A DNA stretch of 64,000 nt, taken from Thalassospira sp. (GTDB lineage Bacteria > Pseudomonadota > Alphaproteobacteria > Rhodospirillales > Thalassospiraceae). Both the position numbers and the translations under genes were made by a program. Positions 16,965 through 24,898 of the stretch are shown one piece after another; the stretch's first letter is position 1; every line of letters starts with the position of its first letter. The notes below the pieces were generated by a model, which saw nothing but the letters and a program-made list of their open reading frames with translations, searched no databases and was not told the origin of the DNA. The stretch covers positions 1 to 64,000 of the forward strand of contig NZ_PAQR01000037.1 in NCBI RefSeq assembly GCF_002709775.1. The letters run 5' to 3'.

Positions 16965-17824
16965 TGCAGATGGAACGGATGTCTTTTACTGGCGGCAAGC
17001 TGTTTCATGCCGGACGCCGCGTGTTTCGCGGTTACGTTCTGGTAATGGCGCTGGTCATCCTTGCGGTTTTGATCCTGCCGTTCTTTGCACCCAATGATCC
17101 TTATAAGGCCCAGTTCCTTTTCCGACTGAAACCACCAAGCCTTGATTACCCGCTTGGCACCGATGCGCTGGGGCGATGTGTTTTATCACGCCTGATGTAT
17201 GGCGCACGCTTGACCACCGCATCTGCCCTTGCGGTCGTGATGGCGGCATCGCTGATCGGCAGTCTGATCGGCACCCTTGCCGGGATGGTCGGCGGGATTG
17301 TGGATCGCGCCATCATGCGGTTTTGCGAAGGCATGTCGGTATTCCCGGCCCTTGCCATTTGCATGATCATTGCAGGCACCCTGGGGCTTGGTCTTCAGGC
17401 GGTGATCATTGCGCTGATTACCGTGCACTGGACCGACTATGCCCGGGTTGTGCGCAATGCCGTGATTGTCGAACGCACCAAACCCTATGTCATGGCGGCC
17501 GAGGCGTTGGGTGCGCGCCACCACCGCATCGCACATCGTCATATTTTTCCAAACATCATCGGCCCGCTTCTCACCCTTGCGGCCTATTCCATGTCCTGGG
17601 CGATCCTTGCCTTTGCGGGATTGAGCTTTTTGGGGCTGGGTGTCGAACCCGGCACGCCGGAATGGGGCCTGATGATTGCTGAATCGCGCAATTACCTGCG
17701 CGATCACCCTCGCCTGGTGCTTGCACCGGGCCTGACCATTGCGGCGTTTGTCGTCGCGGTCAATCTGCTCGGAGACATGTTGGGAGACCGTTTCCGGCTT
17801 CGTCAGATCAACTACCTTCACTAG
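16964..17824 (+). CDS. Dipeptide/oligopeptide-type ABC transporter permease (DppC family)
   Basis: A 286-residue DppC-family permease. The hallmark LGTDALGRCVLSRLMYGAR (about residues 66-84) follows the first transmembrane helix, and the EAA loop is PYVMAAEALGARHHRIAHRHIFPN. The typical C-terminal SFLGLGVEPGTPEWGLMI segment is present. I use the ATG at 16964 because it overlaps the dppB stop; an upstream frame only reads through dppB. It partners the adjacent DppB and binding protein. Substrate class (peptide, nickel or other) cannot be decided. Confidence 0.9.
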   Translation: MQMERMSFTGGKLFHAGRRVFRGYVLVMALVILAVLILPFFAPNDPYKAQFLFRLKPPSLDYPLGTDALGRCVLSRLMYGARLTTASALAVVMAASLIGSLIGTLAGMVGGIVDRAIMRFCEGMSVFPALAICMIIAGTLGLGLQAVIIALITVHWTDYARVVRNAVIVERTKPYVMAAEALGARHHRIAHRHIFPNIIGPLLTLAAYSMSWAILAFAGLSFLGLGVEPGTPEWGLMIAESRNYLRDHPRLVLAPGLTIAAFVVAVNLLGDMLGDRFRLRQINYLH

Positions 17825-17842
17825 ATGGACAGAGACAGTAAG

Positions 17843-19378
17843 ATGATCAAAAAGACACTTTTGGGGGCTGCCTTTGCAGCCCTTGCCATGGGCAGCTTTA
17901 CGCTTGCCCCGCAGCCTGCACAGGCAACCGAGGACAACACGCTTGTCATCGGCACCATGTGGGAATCCATGCCACTTGCCATGAAGCCGCGTCGTTCGCG
18001 CTTCTTCAATGAAAGTGAAATCCTCGATACCCTGGTCAAGCTGGATTATGACCTGAAAACAATCCCGGGTCTTGCCACCGAATGGGACCGTGTTTCCCCG
18101 ACGGTCTGGCAGTTCAAGCTGCGTGAAAATGTCGTTTTCCATGACGGCACCAAGCTTGATGCCGAGGCCGTTAAATTCTCGCTCGAACGGGTAATTGATC
18201 TGCTGCCTTATGCCGCAGACCTTCTCAACATCAAATCGATCAAGGCGGTTTCGCCGCTGGTGGTCGAGATTGAAAACACTGAACCGTTTGCCGCCCTGCC
18301 CAACCAGCTTTCCGATGCGATCACGGTTGTCTATGCCAAGTCATCCTTTGATGAGGCAGGCGAATTCGTCAAACCGGTCGGCACCGGCCCGTGGAAGTTC
18401 GAGGAATATAAAAAGCAGGATCGCACCATTGTGACCCGCTTTGACGAGTATTGGGGCGAGAAACCGGCCCTTGAGAAAGTCGTTTATCGCTATATCCCCG
18501 ATCACAATTCGCGCACGCTGGCACTTGAGGCAGGCGAGATTGATTTCGTGACCAACATGCTGCCCTCGGACGTCAAGCGTCTGTCTGAAGATGAAGACTT
18601 CAAGGTCTATGCCGAGCCGACCTCGGGCCTGTATTACGGTGCCTTCAACGCCGGTGAGAAAAGCGTTCTGTCAGACGTTCGCATCCGCCGCGCGGTCAAT
18701 GCGCTGGTCGATCGTGACCTGATTGTCAAAGGCGCGCTTGATGATGTTGGCGAACCGGCGTGGGAATTCTTCGCCCCGACCTTTGACTGGGCCCCGCAGG
18801 CGGATGAGAAATACACACTTGATCCGGAACTGGCCGCATCGCTTCTGAGTGATGCCGGGTATGAGAAAACCGATGGCAAATGGATGAAGGACGGCGAACA
18901 GCTGACCCTGCGTATCCTGAGCTATTCTTCGCGTACCGAAATGCCGATGATCACCGAGGCCATGGCTGCACTTCTCAATGAGCAGGGCATCGCCACCGAA
19001 GTTGGCATGTATACTTGGGGCGGGATGCTTGATCTGGTCAAACAGGGTGAATATGACGTTTCGGTCGTGTTCTGGACCCCGGAGATGACCGGCCACCCGG
19101 ACCTGCATCTGAAGTCGCAGTTCCATTCCAAGGCAGGCCTGAACTATCAGTTCTGGGCAAACGCGGAATTTGATGCCGCTGTCGACAAGGGACGTACCCT
19201 TGATCCGGGTACCGAGCAGGTCGCGACCTACACCAAGGCGATGAACATCCTGCATGACGAAGCGCCTATCATTCCGCTGGTGCATAAGGTGTTTGTTGTT
19301 GCCTCGACCAAGGATCTCAAGAACTACCGCATCCATCCGTCGGGCTTCTTCTTTGACTTCAAGAGCGTGTCGAAATAA
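17843..19378 (+). CDS. Family 5 extracellular solute-binding protein (DppA/NikA-like)
   Basis: A 511-residue SBP_bac_5-family periplasmic binding protein. The signal peptide runs to about residue 30 (LAPQPAQA before TEDNTLVIG). Family features include FHDGTKLDAEAVKFSLERV, VGTGPWKFEEYKKQD and VRIRRAVNALVDRDLIV. The ATG at 17843 places the signal sequence correctly; an ATG at 17825 adds six residues and cannot be excluded. Placement after the two permease genes, rather than before them, is unusual but known. It supplies substrate to the adjacent DppBC. Confidence 0.9.
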   Translation: MIKKTLLGAAFAALAMGSFTLAPQPAQATEDNTLVIGTMWESMPLAMKPRRSRFFNESEILDTLVKLDYDLKTIPGLATEWDRVSPTVWQFKLRENVVFHDGTKLDAEAVKFSLERVIDLLPYAADLLNIKSIKAVSPLVVEIENTEPFAALPNQLSDAITVVYAKSSFDEAGEFVKPVGTGPWKFEEYKKQDRTIVTRFDEYWGEKPALEKVVYRYIPDHNSRTLALEAGEIDFVTNMLPSDVKRLSEDEDFKVYAEPTSGLYYGAFNAGEKSVLSDVRIRRAVNALVDRDLIVKGALDDVGEPAWEFFAPTFDWAPQADEKYTLDPELAASLLSDAGYEKTDGKWMKDGEQLTLRILSYSSRTEMPMITEAMAALLNEQGIATEVGMYTWGGMLDLVKQGEYDVSVVFWTPEMTGHPDLHLKSQFHSKAGLNYQFWANAEFDAAVDKGRTLDPGTEQVATYTKAMNILHDEAPIIPLVHKVFVVASTKDLKNYRIHPSGFFFDFKSVSK

Positions 19379-19411
19379 GCGCTGCGCGTTTTGAGCTCAC
19401 AAAATACGAAA

Positions 19412-19440
19412 GAGCCGCCTTTAACGGGCGGCTCCTTTAT
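19412..19440 (+). terminator. Intrinsic terminator of the dpp-like operon
   Basis: GAGCCGCC (19412-19419) pairs with GGCGGCTC (19427-19434), followed by CTTTATTT. It lies 34 bases after the binding-protein stop. Confidence 0.8.
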
Positions 19441-19544
19441 TTCTGGCAGAAACCCGGGGACTTCCGACAGAAACTGCAGACGTTGATTTTTCGTTACGCG
19501 AACGGAATGCATCTATTACGGTCAAACAACAGACCTTAATTTGA

Positions 19545-20408
19545 TCAATTGCCGAACCAGTAACGGTAAAGATCGGAGCTCGTCTGACTTGTCATTTCGG
19601 GATTATCGAGGTCGATAATATGCAAGCCCGGATGGTCACGCAGAAAACCGATGGCGGCTGATATCATCGGATGTTCGATAAAATAACGGTCTATCGCGCC
19701 GTCTTTTACAGCGGCCTGAAAGCCCTGTTCGATCTCGTCGTGCAAAGACTGACTGTCTTTTCCGAGATAGAAATAAAAATCGTAGGGATAGCGCAGCAGC
19801 AGGTTTTCATAGACCGCCAAATCGTGCTGCTTGATGAGCTTCGCAACGTTGCCTGTTTTCACCTCATGAATGGCGAGATGCATTGCATCAAAGCGCTTGT
19901 TTTCGAGCATATCATAAAGGCTGAGACCCGGACCGCCAGTTACGCACAGCCCGGCATGCTTCAGGATAACGGTATCCACCCATGAATTACCCGACCCGAT
20001 ACAAATGCTTCTGAGGTCAGCCTGGTTTTCGATACGGTCCAGCATCTTGAGGTTATCCGCGCGCGTAATCAGCAATCGATATCCCTGCAGGCCCTTGGTC
20101 AGGGGAAAGTCAATTTGCAACAAGTCGTGTTCGGCAGCACGGCTGTAGCCGGCCAAGACGACATTTACCTCTCCCTCGGACAACAAGCTGAACGCACGCT
20201 TTTGCGAGAGGCCGTCAACAGCGACGATTTCAAGACGATGCTTCCCGGGCGCATAGGTAAGGGCGAGTTCTAGCAAGCCGGTCTGCAGGGCATAGTGCTC
20301 CTCTCGTCCGGCAGGCAGCGGCACCTTGAGCGTCTCGGCGTAAAGCGGTTTGCTAACCAGAATGGCAAGCAAGACCAAACCGCAAACATGTCTGAACAAC
20401 CAAACCAT
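19545..20408 (-). CDS. Periplasmic solute-binding-like protein (copy 2 of a pair)
   Basis: A 287-residue secreted protein paralogous to the one at 14782-15654. The signal peptide ends at LYA before ETLKVPLPAG. Matching positions include VVLAGYSRAAE, PLTKGLQGYRLL, CIGSGNSWVDT with a second cysteine 20 residues later, and LLRYPYDFYFYLGKD. The ATG start is at 20406-20408. The fold resembles amino-acid-type binding proteins, but no transporter is co-directional. The two copies flank the dpp-like operon in the same (minus) orientation. Function unknown. Confidence 0.75.
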   Translation of the reverse strand: MVWLFRHVCGLVLLAILVSKPLYAETLKVPLPAGREEHYALQTGLLELALTYAPGKHRLEIVAVDGLSQKRAFSLLSEGEVNVVLAGYSRAAEHDLLQIDFPLTKGLQGYRLLITRADNLKMLDRIENQADLRSICIGSGNSWVDTVILKHAGLCVTGGPGLSLYDMLENKRFDAMHLAIHEVKTGNVAKLIKQHDLAVYENLLLRYPYDFYFYLGKDSQSLHDEIEQGFQAAVKDGAIDRYFIEHPMISAAIGFLRDHPGLHIIDLDNPEMTSQTSSDLYRYWFGN

Positions 20409-20518
20409 CCCGTTCCTGTTCGTCCCCTTTGTTTAACGTGGGGATTGCCGGGACCGGAAACAGCCCTGCTATCTATCCATTCGGCAAAAATCGACCTGGG
20501 CCATTTTATTCTTGACCA

Positions 20519-20542
20519 TTTGTTATGTTATATCATAACAAA
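20519..20542. promoter_or_regulatory. Zur box in the znuA promoter
   Basis: TTTGTTATG-TTATAT-CATAACAAA has perfect 9-bp arms, and within it GTTATATCATAAC matches the known Zur core GTTATANNATAAC. It directly follows a TTGACC -35-like element (20512-20517), where bound Zur would block RNA polymerase. It lies 41 bases before the znuA start. Confidence 0.85.
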
Positions 20543-20583
20543 TAGGATCAGATAACAAACCCACTCCAGACCGGATCATCCAT

Positions 20584-21717
20584 ATGCCTTCCTTGCGCCA
20601 ATCCCTTCGCCGTTTTCTTCTTGCTGCACCGCTGTTTATTGCCGCCCCACTGACTGCAGCAGCCCATGGTGACGATGCCCCGAAAGTTGTGACGTCGATC
20701 AAGCCGATCCACGGGATCACCAGTGCCATCATGAAGGATATCGGCGAGCCGGTTCTGTTGATTGATGGCGCGTCCTCGCCGCATACCTATTCGCTCCGCC
20801 CCAGCGAAGCGCGAGCGCTGAATGAAGCCGATCTGGTGATTTATGTTTCTCATGCGCTGGAAGGCTTCCTTGAAAAGCCGCTTGAAAGCCTGTCGGGTCA
20901 TAGCCACCAGCTTGAGCTGGTTACGCTGTCTCAGCTGTCACTGCGTAACATGCGCGAAGGCGGCACGTGGGAAGCCCACATGCATGATCATGAGGGCGAA
21001 GCGCATGAGGATCACGACGACCATGATGATGATCATGAGGATCACGACGAACACGCCCATGACGATGACCATGATCACGATCATGACGCCGAACATGATC
21101 ACGAAGAACATGACGATCATGATCATGACCACGCGGCAGAACATGATGCCCATGACGACCACCATGACGAGGCCCATCACCACGAAGATCATGACGGTGT
21201 AGACCCGCATATCTGGATGGATCCGGCCAATGGCGCCTCGATTGCGATTGCCATCGCCGATGAACTGGCCGAGATTGACCCGGAACATGCCGAAGACTAT
21301 CGCGTAAACCTGCAGACACTGCTTGCAAGCCTTACCAACCTTGGTAATGATCTTCGGGCAAAAGTTGCACCGATCCAGGACCAACCCTATGTCGTGTTCC
21401 ATGATGCCTATCAGTATCTCGAAACCGGCCTTGGCCTGAATGCGGTCGGATCAATCACTGTGTCGCCTGATCAGAAGCCCGGAGCCAAGCGCCTTCATGA
21501 AATCGAAGACAAAATCCATGATACCGGCGCTGTCTGCATTTTTGCCGAACCGCAATTCCGCCCGGCAATCGTTCAGGCTGTCGTCTCCGACACGGGTATT
21601 CGCACCGGCACGCTTGACCCGCTGGGTTCTGACATTGCTGCCGGCCCCGATGCCTATCAGGAAATTCTGGCACAGAATGTCGACGCCCTTGTCGCGTGCC
21701 TTGGCAACGGTTCGTAA
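20584..21717 (+). CDS. znuA: Zinc ABC transporter periplasmic binding protein ZnuA
   Basis: A 377-residue cluster A-I binding protein that captures Zn2+ in the periplasm. A signal peptide (ending AAA before HGDDAP) is followed by KVVTSIKPIHGI, the first zinc-ligand histidine in SSPHTYSLRPSEA, and VDPHIWMDPANG. Between them lies a very long His/Asp/Glu-rich loop (about residues 130-206), a known ZnuA feature thought to scavenge or sense zinc, here unusually extended. A Zur box lies just upstream. Downstream are DUF1007 and NicO genes rather than znuC/znuB, so the partner permease and ATPase must be elsewhere. Confidence 0.93.
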   Translation: MPSLRQSLRRFLLAAPLFIAAPLTAAAHGDDAPKVVTSIKPIHGITSAIMKDIGEPVLLIDGASSPHTYSLRPSEARALNEADLVIYVSHALEGFLEKPLESLSGHSHQLELVTLSQLSLRNMREGGTWEAHMHDHEGEAHEDHDDHDDDHEDHDEHAHDDDHDHDHDAEHDHEEHDDHDHDHAAEHDAHDDHHDEAHHHEDHDGVDPHIWMDPANGASIAIAIADELAEIDPEHAEDYRVNLQTLLASLTNLGNDLRAKVAPIQDQPYVVFHDAYQYLETGLGLNAVGSITVSPDQKPGAKRLHEIEDKIHDTGAVCIFAEPQFRPAIVQAVVSDTGIRTGTLDPLGSDIAAGPDAYQEILAQNVDALVACLGNGS

Positions 21718-22372
21718 GCCCGTCACAACAATTCTGGTTGCCGGCATCTCGATGCTGGCAACCGTGCCTTCGGCATTTGCGCATCCACATGTCTGGATCG
21801 ACGCGAATGCCGAATTTGTTTTTGAGAACGACAAGATTACGGCGGTTCATGTCCGCTGGTTGTTTGACGACCTGTTTAGCATGACCATGATCGACGAGTT
21901 TGATCAGAACCACGACACAAGGTTCTTTGGCGATGAAAACACCGCCGTGCATGACAATGCCTTTGTTGCCCTTGCGGAGTTTTCCTGGCTAACGCATCTG
22001 CGCCGCAACGAAGAGCTGGTTTCCTTTGCCGGTGCGACCGATTTCGTTGCCGATATCACCGATGACCGCCGGGTAAGCTATGACTTCAAGCTGATGCTCG
22101 AAACACCGCTCGATCCCGTCAAGGATGCCATCAGTCTGTCGGTCTATGATGCTGAATACTACATCGATGTTGCCTACACGCAGGTCGATCCCGTCCTGTT
22201 TGCCGGGGCAAAGAACCTGTCCTGCCATTTCGAGATGAGCGAAGATGAAAAGAACCGCATCTATTTTGACCTTGTCGCTCCGGTCCGTGCCGATGTTATT
22301 TGCGCGGCCAAGGTGGCAGATGGCAGCAGTTCTCGCGGCCTTGCTCCTGGCGATTTCGTTCTCGTCGAGTAA
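21677..22372 (+). CDS. DUF1007 family periplasmic protein
   Basis: About 231 residues. A signal peptide ends at SAFA, and the mature protein starts with HPHVWIDANAEFVF, the hallmark of DUF1007. The exact start is uncertain: the ATG at 21677 overlaps znuA by 41 bases, and TTG codons at 21689 or 21701 are alternatives. DUF1007 genes usually accompany NicO/RcnA-type permeases, as here, where the next gene overlaps by 53 bases. The N-terminal His-Pro-His could bind a divalent metal. Its role is not established; a periplasmic metal-handling partner of the NicO permease is the likeliest. Confidence 0.82.
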   Translation: MSTPLSRALATVRKPVTTILVAGISMLATVPSAFAHPHVWIDANAEFVFENDKITAVHVRWLFDDLFSMTMIDEFDQNHDTRFFGDENTAVHDNAFVALAEFSWLTHLRRNEELVSFAGATDFVADITDDRRVSYDFKLMLETPLDPVKDAISLSVYDAEYYIDVAYTQVDPVLFAGAKNLSCHFEMSEDEKNRIYFDLVAPVRADVICAAKVADGSSSRGLAPGDFVLVE

Positions 22373-23378
22373 TCCGGCAGCAGCGCAATCCTCAAACCTT
22401 CTCGGTCGCGGAGCATCAGAAAGCCCGCAAAGCAAACCCGCGCCGACGTCAGCAACAGAAGCCAATGGCGATGAAGAAAGTCTGATTGCCCTGCCCGACT
22501 GGCTTTCCGATCTTGTCGGTCAGACAGTCATTATTCAGACCAAGCTTAATCGTGAAATCACAGCCACACTTCGCGAAGCCAAGCAAGGCGACAGCTTCTG
22601 GCCGGGCCTTGTGATTATTGCCCTGTCTTTTGGTTATGGCGTTTTTCATGCGGCCGGTCCCGGTCATGGCAAGATGATCACCACCACCTATTTCCTGTCA
22701 CGCGATGCCGGATGGAAACAGGGCGTGGCGATGGGAAGCCTGATTGCCACTGTTCAAGCCGTATCCGCCATCATCATGGTCGGCGGCCTGACCCTGATCC
22801 TTAATCTTGGCCCGGCGGCAGTGACCAAGAACGGCCTGATCATGGAGGCGGTATCCTATGCCCTGATAGCGGTGCTGGGTGCCGTGATGGCGCTTCGCAT
22901 TCTTCAGGGCCGCGATGACTGCTGTGATCACCATGGGCCGGGTGCGCATGACCATCATCACCACGAACACGATCATGCGCATGGCCATGACCACGATCAT
23001 CATGAGGGGCATCATCACGATCACCATGATCATGCCCCTGCCGTTCAATCGAACTGGCAGATGATCTCGACCGGTATTGTTGCTGGCTTACGGCCCTGCA
23101 CTGGATCGATCCTGGTGCTGCTGTTTACGTTGGCCAATGGCATGTTCCTGATCGGGATCGGGGCGGCCTTTGCCATGGCGCTGGGTGTGGCGATCACGAT
23201 CAGCCTGATCGGGCTTGCCGCAATTGGAATTCGGACAGGCACACAGCATCTGTTTAGCCTGTCTGAAACATCATCGGGCATCATTCGCCGCACGGTCGGC
23301 TTTACCGGGGCGGCGATCATTACCCTGTTTGGTGTGATGTTGTTGCTGGCCTCTGCCCGACAACTGGGCTGGTTATAA
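22320..23378 (+). CDS. NicO (RcnA/HoxN-like) family divalent metal permease
   Basis: A 352-residue membrane protein of the NicO family, which moves Ni2+, Co2+ or related cations. A signal-like first helix is followed by YGVFHAAGPGHGKMITTTYFLS (the family HxxGPGHGK signature), several transmembrane helices, and a long His/Asp-rich cytoplasmic loop (about residues 198-239), then GLRPCTGSILVLLF. I choose ATG 22320, with an AAGGTGG site upstream; the frame is open further up. It is translationally overlapped with DUF1007 and lies in a Zur-box-led operon, which suggests zinc rather than nickel as the physiological cargo. Direction of transport is unknown. Confidence 0.87.
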   Translation: MAAVLAALLLAISFSSSNPAAAQSSNLLGRGASESPQSKPAPTSATEANGDEESLIALPDWLSDLVGQTVIIQTKLNREITATLREAKQGDSFWPGLVIIALSFGYGVFHAAGPGHGKMITTTYFLSRDAGWKQGVAMGSLIATVQAVSAIIMVGGLTLILNLGPAAVTKNGLIMEAVSYALIAVLGAVMALRILQGRDDCCDHHGPGAHDHHHHEHDHAHGHDHDHHEGHHHDHHDHAPAVQSNWQMISTGIVAGLRPCTGSILVLLFTLANGMFLIGIGAAFAMALGVAITISLIGLAAIGIRTGTQHLFSLSETSSGIIRRTVGFTGAAIITLFGVMLLLASARQLGWL

Positions 23379-24248
23379 TCAGGATTTATAGGCAGCCGGG
23401 ATACTGTCTGTTGCCTTGATCAGGGCATCCATCACCATCCGCACCCCGGGCGAGCGCCGCATATCGGGATGGACCACAAGCCAGACAGGCTTACTGAGCT
23501 CCGCCAGACTATCATCGGCAACCACTTCCAGACGGTCATCCTCATCGGCCATATAGCGCGGCAGCAAGCCCAGCCCGTGCCCGGTGGCAACAAAGGCCTG
23601 AACGGTCTGGGTGTCGTCGGCCTTTACACGCACGGGCAGTTCCTGATCCAGCGTATCCCAGACCCAGCCTTGCTGATAATCGCCAAAGGTATTTCGGCCA
23701 TCAGCACAAAACTCCCAATTTTCCTTGGGCACGCGCTGGGTATAGCCCTTTGCGGCGTAAACCGCATAGCGCAAGTCCACCAATTTGCGAACAATCAGGC
23801 CACTTTGATCCGGACGCACCATGCGCACAGCTACATCGGCCTCGCGCCGGGCCAGATTGGCGACCACACTTGATCCGAGGATTTCATATTCAAGGTTCTT
23901 CTGATCACGCAGCAACTCTGCCAAGCGCGGGGCGAACAGCAATCGTCCGGCACTTGGCGGAACGGCGATTTTGACAACGCCATGGGCACTTTCATCGCCG
24001 CGCGCCTGACGTTCAAAGACAAGAACATCATCCTCAATCCGCAAGGCGACCGGCATCAGATTTTCGCCAGCCTCGGTCAGTTTCCAGCCGGTGGCGAGAC
24101 GATCAAACAGATGTGCGCCAAGATCGGCTTCAAGTGCCTCGATCCGGCGTGAAACTGTTGTGTGATCCTTGCCAAGGCATCTTGCCGCGCCAGACAAGGT
24201 TCCCTCCTTTGCCACGGCAACAAAGAAACGCAGATCATTCCAGTTCAT
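23379..24248 (-). CDS. LysR family regulator (paralogue A of a pair)
   Basis: A 289-residue LysR-type regulator. The winged HTH is MNWNDLRFFVAVAKEGTLSGAARCLGKDHTTVSRRIEALE (split here as residues 1-18 and 19-40), followed by the effector-binding domain. The C-terminal signature HPDMRRSPGVRMVMDAL is shared with the equally long paralogue at 29381-30250. I start at 24248, where the protein begins MNWNDL as in the paralogue. It is divergent from a DUF1127 small-protein gene, the same arrangement as paralogue B. Its stop codon abuts the convergent NicO gene with no spacer. Confidence 0.92.
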   Translation of the reverse strand: MNWNDLRFFVAVAKEGTLSGAARCLGKDHTTVSRRIEALEADLGAHLFDRLATGWKLTEAGENLMPVALRIEDDVLVFERQARGDESAHGVVKIAVPPSAGRLLFAPRLAELLRDQKNLEYEILGSSVVANLARREADVAVRMVRPDQSGLIVRKLVDLRYAVYAAKGYTQRVPKENWEFCADGRNTFGDYQQGWVWDTLDQELPVRVKADDTQTVQAFVATGHGLGLLPRYMADEDDRLEVVADDSLAELSKPVWLVVHPDMRRSPGVRMVMDALIKATDSIPAAYKS

Positions 24249-24316
24249 CAATCCGATCCCGGCAGGGTTTGCACACATTCGACCACCTGCGTAACGCCGA
24301 AAACAATGTTCGGCCA

Positions 24317-24334
24317 TTGCGCAAATCTGCACAA
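24317..24334. promoter_or_regulatory. Candidate LysR-A operator
   Basis: TTGCGC-AAATCT-GCACAA is an inverted repeat with 5 of 6 matching positions, in the LysR-A/DUF1127-A intergenic region. An analogous GTGCA/TGCAC site exists in the paralogous region. Assignment is from position and symmetry only. Confidence 0.4.
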
Positions 24335-24424
24335 CTGTAGCGCAGTTTATCGGAATTCATTTGTATTTTTGCGCATGCCAACCTTGTCGACATCACAGAG
24401 CCCAACAGATCAAGGAGCATCAAA

Positions 24425-24703
24425 ATGGCTGTATCGAACCATCTCGAATGTCATCCCGTCGTTGGTTGCCTTTCGAACAGCTCATCGTCGGAGATGTTGG
24501 CACAACGCCCAAGCTCCCCTGCCGCGCGCCACCACGCCACCCAGGGCATTCGCGCCATCATCCCGGCGACCCTTGATGCATTGATTGCCGCCTATAAGCG
24601 GTATCAGGGCCGCAATGCTCTGCATAAGCTAAGCGACGATCAACTGCGTGATATCGGTCTGGAACGTACCCGTGACGGATATTCAATGCGCGACGGGTAT
24701 TGA
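24425..24703 (+). CDS. DUF1127 small protein (copy A)
   Basis: A 92-residue protein whose C-terminal part is a DUF1127 domain: YKRYQGRNALHKLSDDQLRDIGLER (about residues 57-81, motif L-x-x-L-S-D-x-x-L-x-D-I-G-L). DUF1127 proteins are small, Arg-rich proteins of alpha- and gammaproteobacteria linked to RNA turnover and phosphate or stress responses in a few studied cases. An AGGAG site lies 8 bases before the ATG. The N-terminal 50 residues are not recognisable. It is divergent from LysR-A, a probable regulator. Confidence 0.85.
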   Translation: MAVSNHLECHPVVGCLSNSSSSEMLAQRPSSPAARHHATQGIRAIIPATLDALIAAYKRYQGRNALHKLSDDQLRDIGLERTRDGYSMRDGY

Positions 24704-24787
24704 TTGTCCATCAATGCCATCGCCCCGAACATCAAAGCGGCCCCGGTCCGAAACAGAGCGGTTGGCAATCGACACGCTTTGATGCCA

Positions 24788-24870
24788 CCAACCTGGCAAT
24801 ACGACAATTGCCAAGTTGGCAAATGCCTCCCTTAAGGCATGCAAAGGCCCCTGCGCTGCAGGGGCCTTTT
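24788..24870. terminator. Hairpin and bidirectional terminator between DUF1127-A and MFS gene
   Basis: Two structures: CCAACCTGGCAAT with ATTGCCAAGTTGG (24788-24800 and 24807-24819, one mismatch), then AAGGCCCCTGC with GCAGGGGCCTT (24844-24854 and 24858-24868) flanked by A and T tracts. The second is a convincing bidirectional intrinsic terminator for the convergent genes. Confidence 0.85.
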
Positions 24871-24898
24871 GTTCGTCTGTCATTTGTCTTTTGGCGCG

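Noticed and set aside
20988-21195. Short-period GATCATGACCA-like repeats that recall a repeat array
   Set aside because: They are the DNA image of the His/Asp-rich loop of ZnuA; period is irregular and there are no spacers, so not CRISPR.
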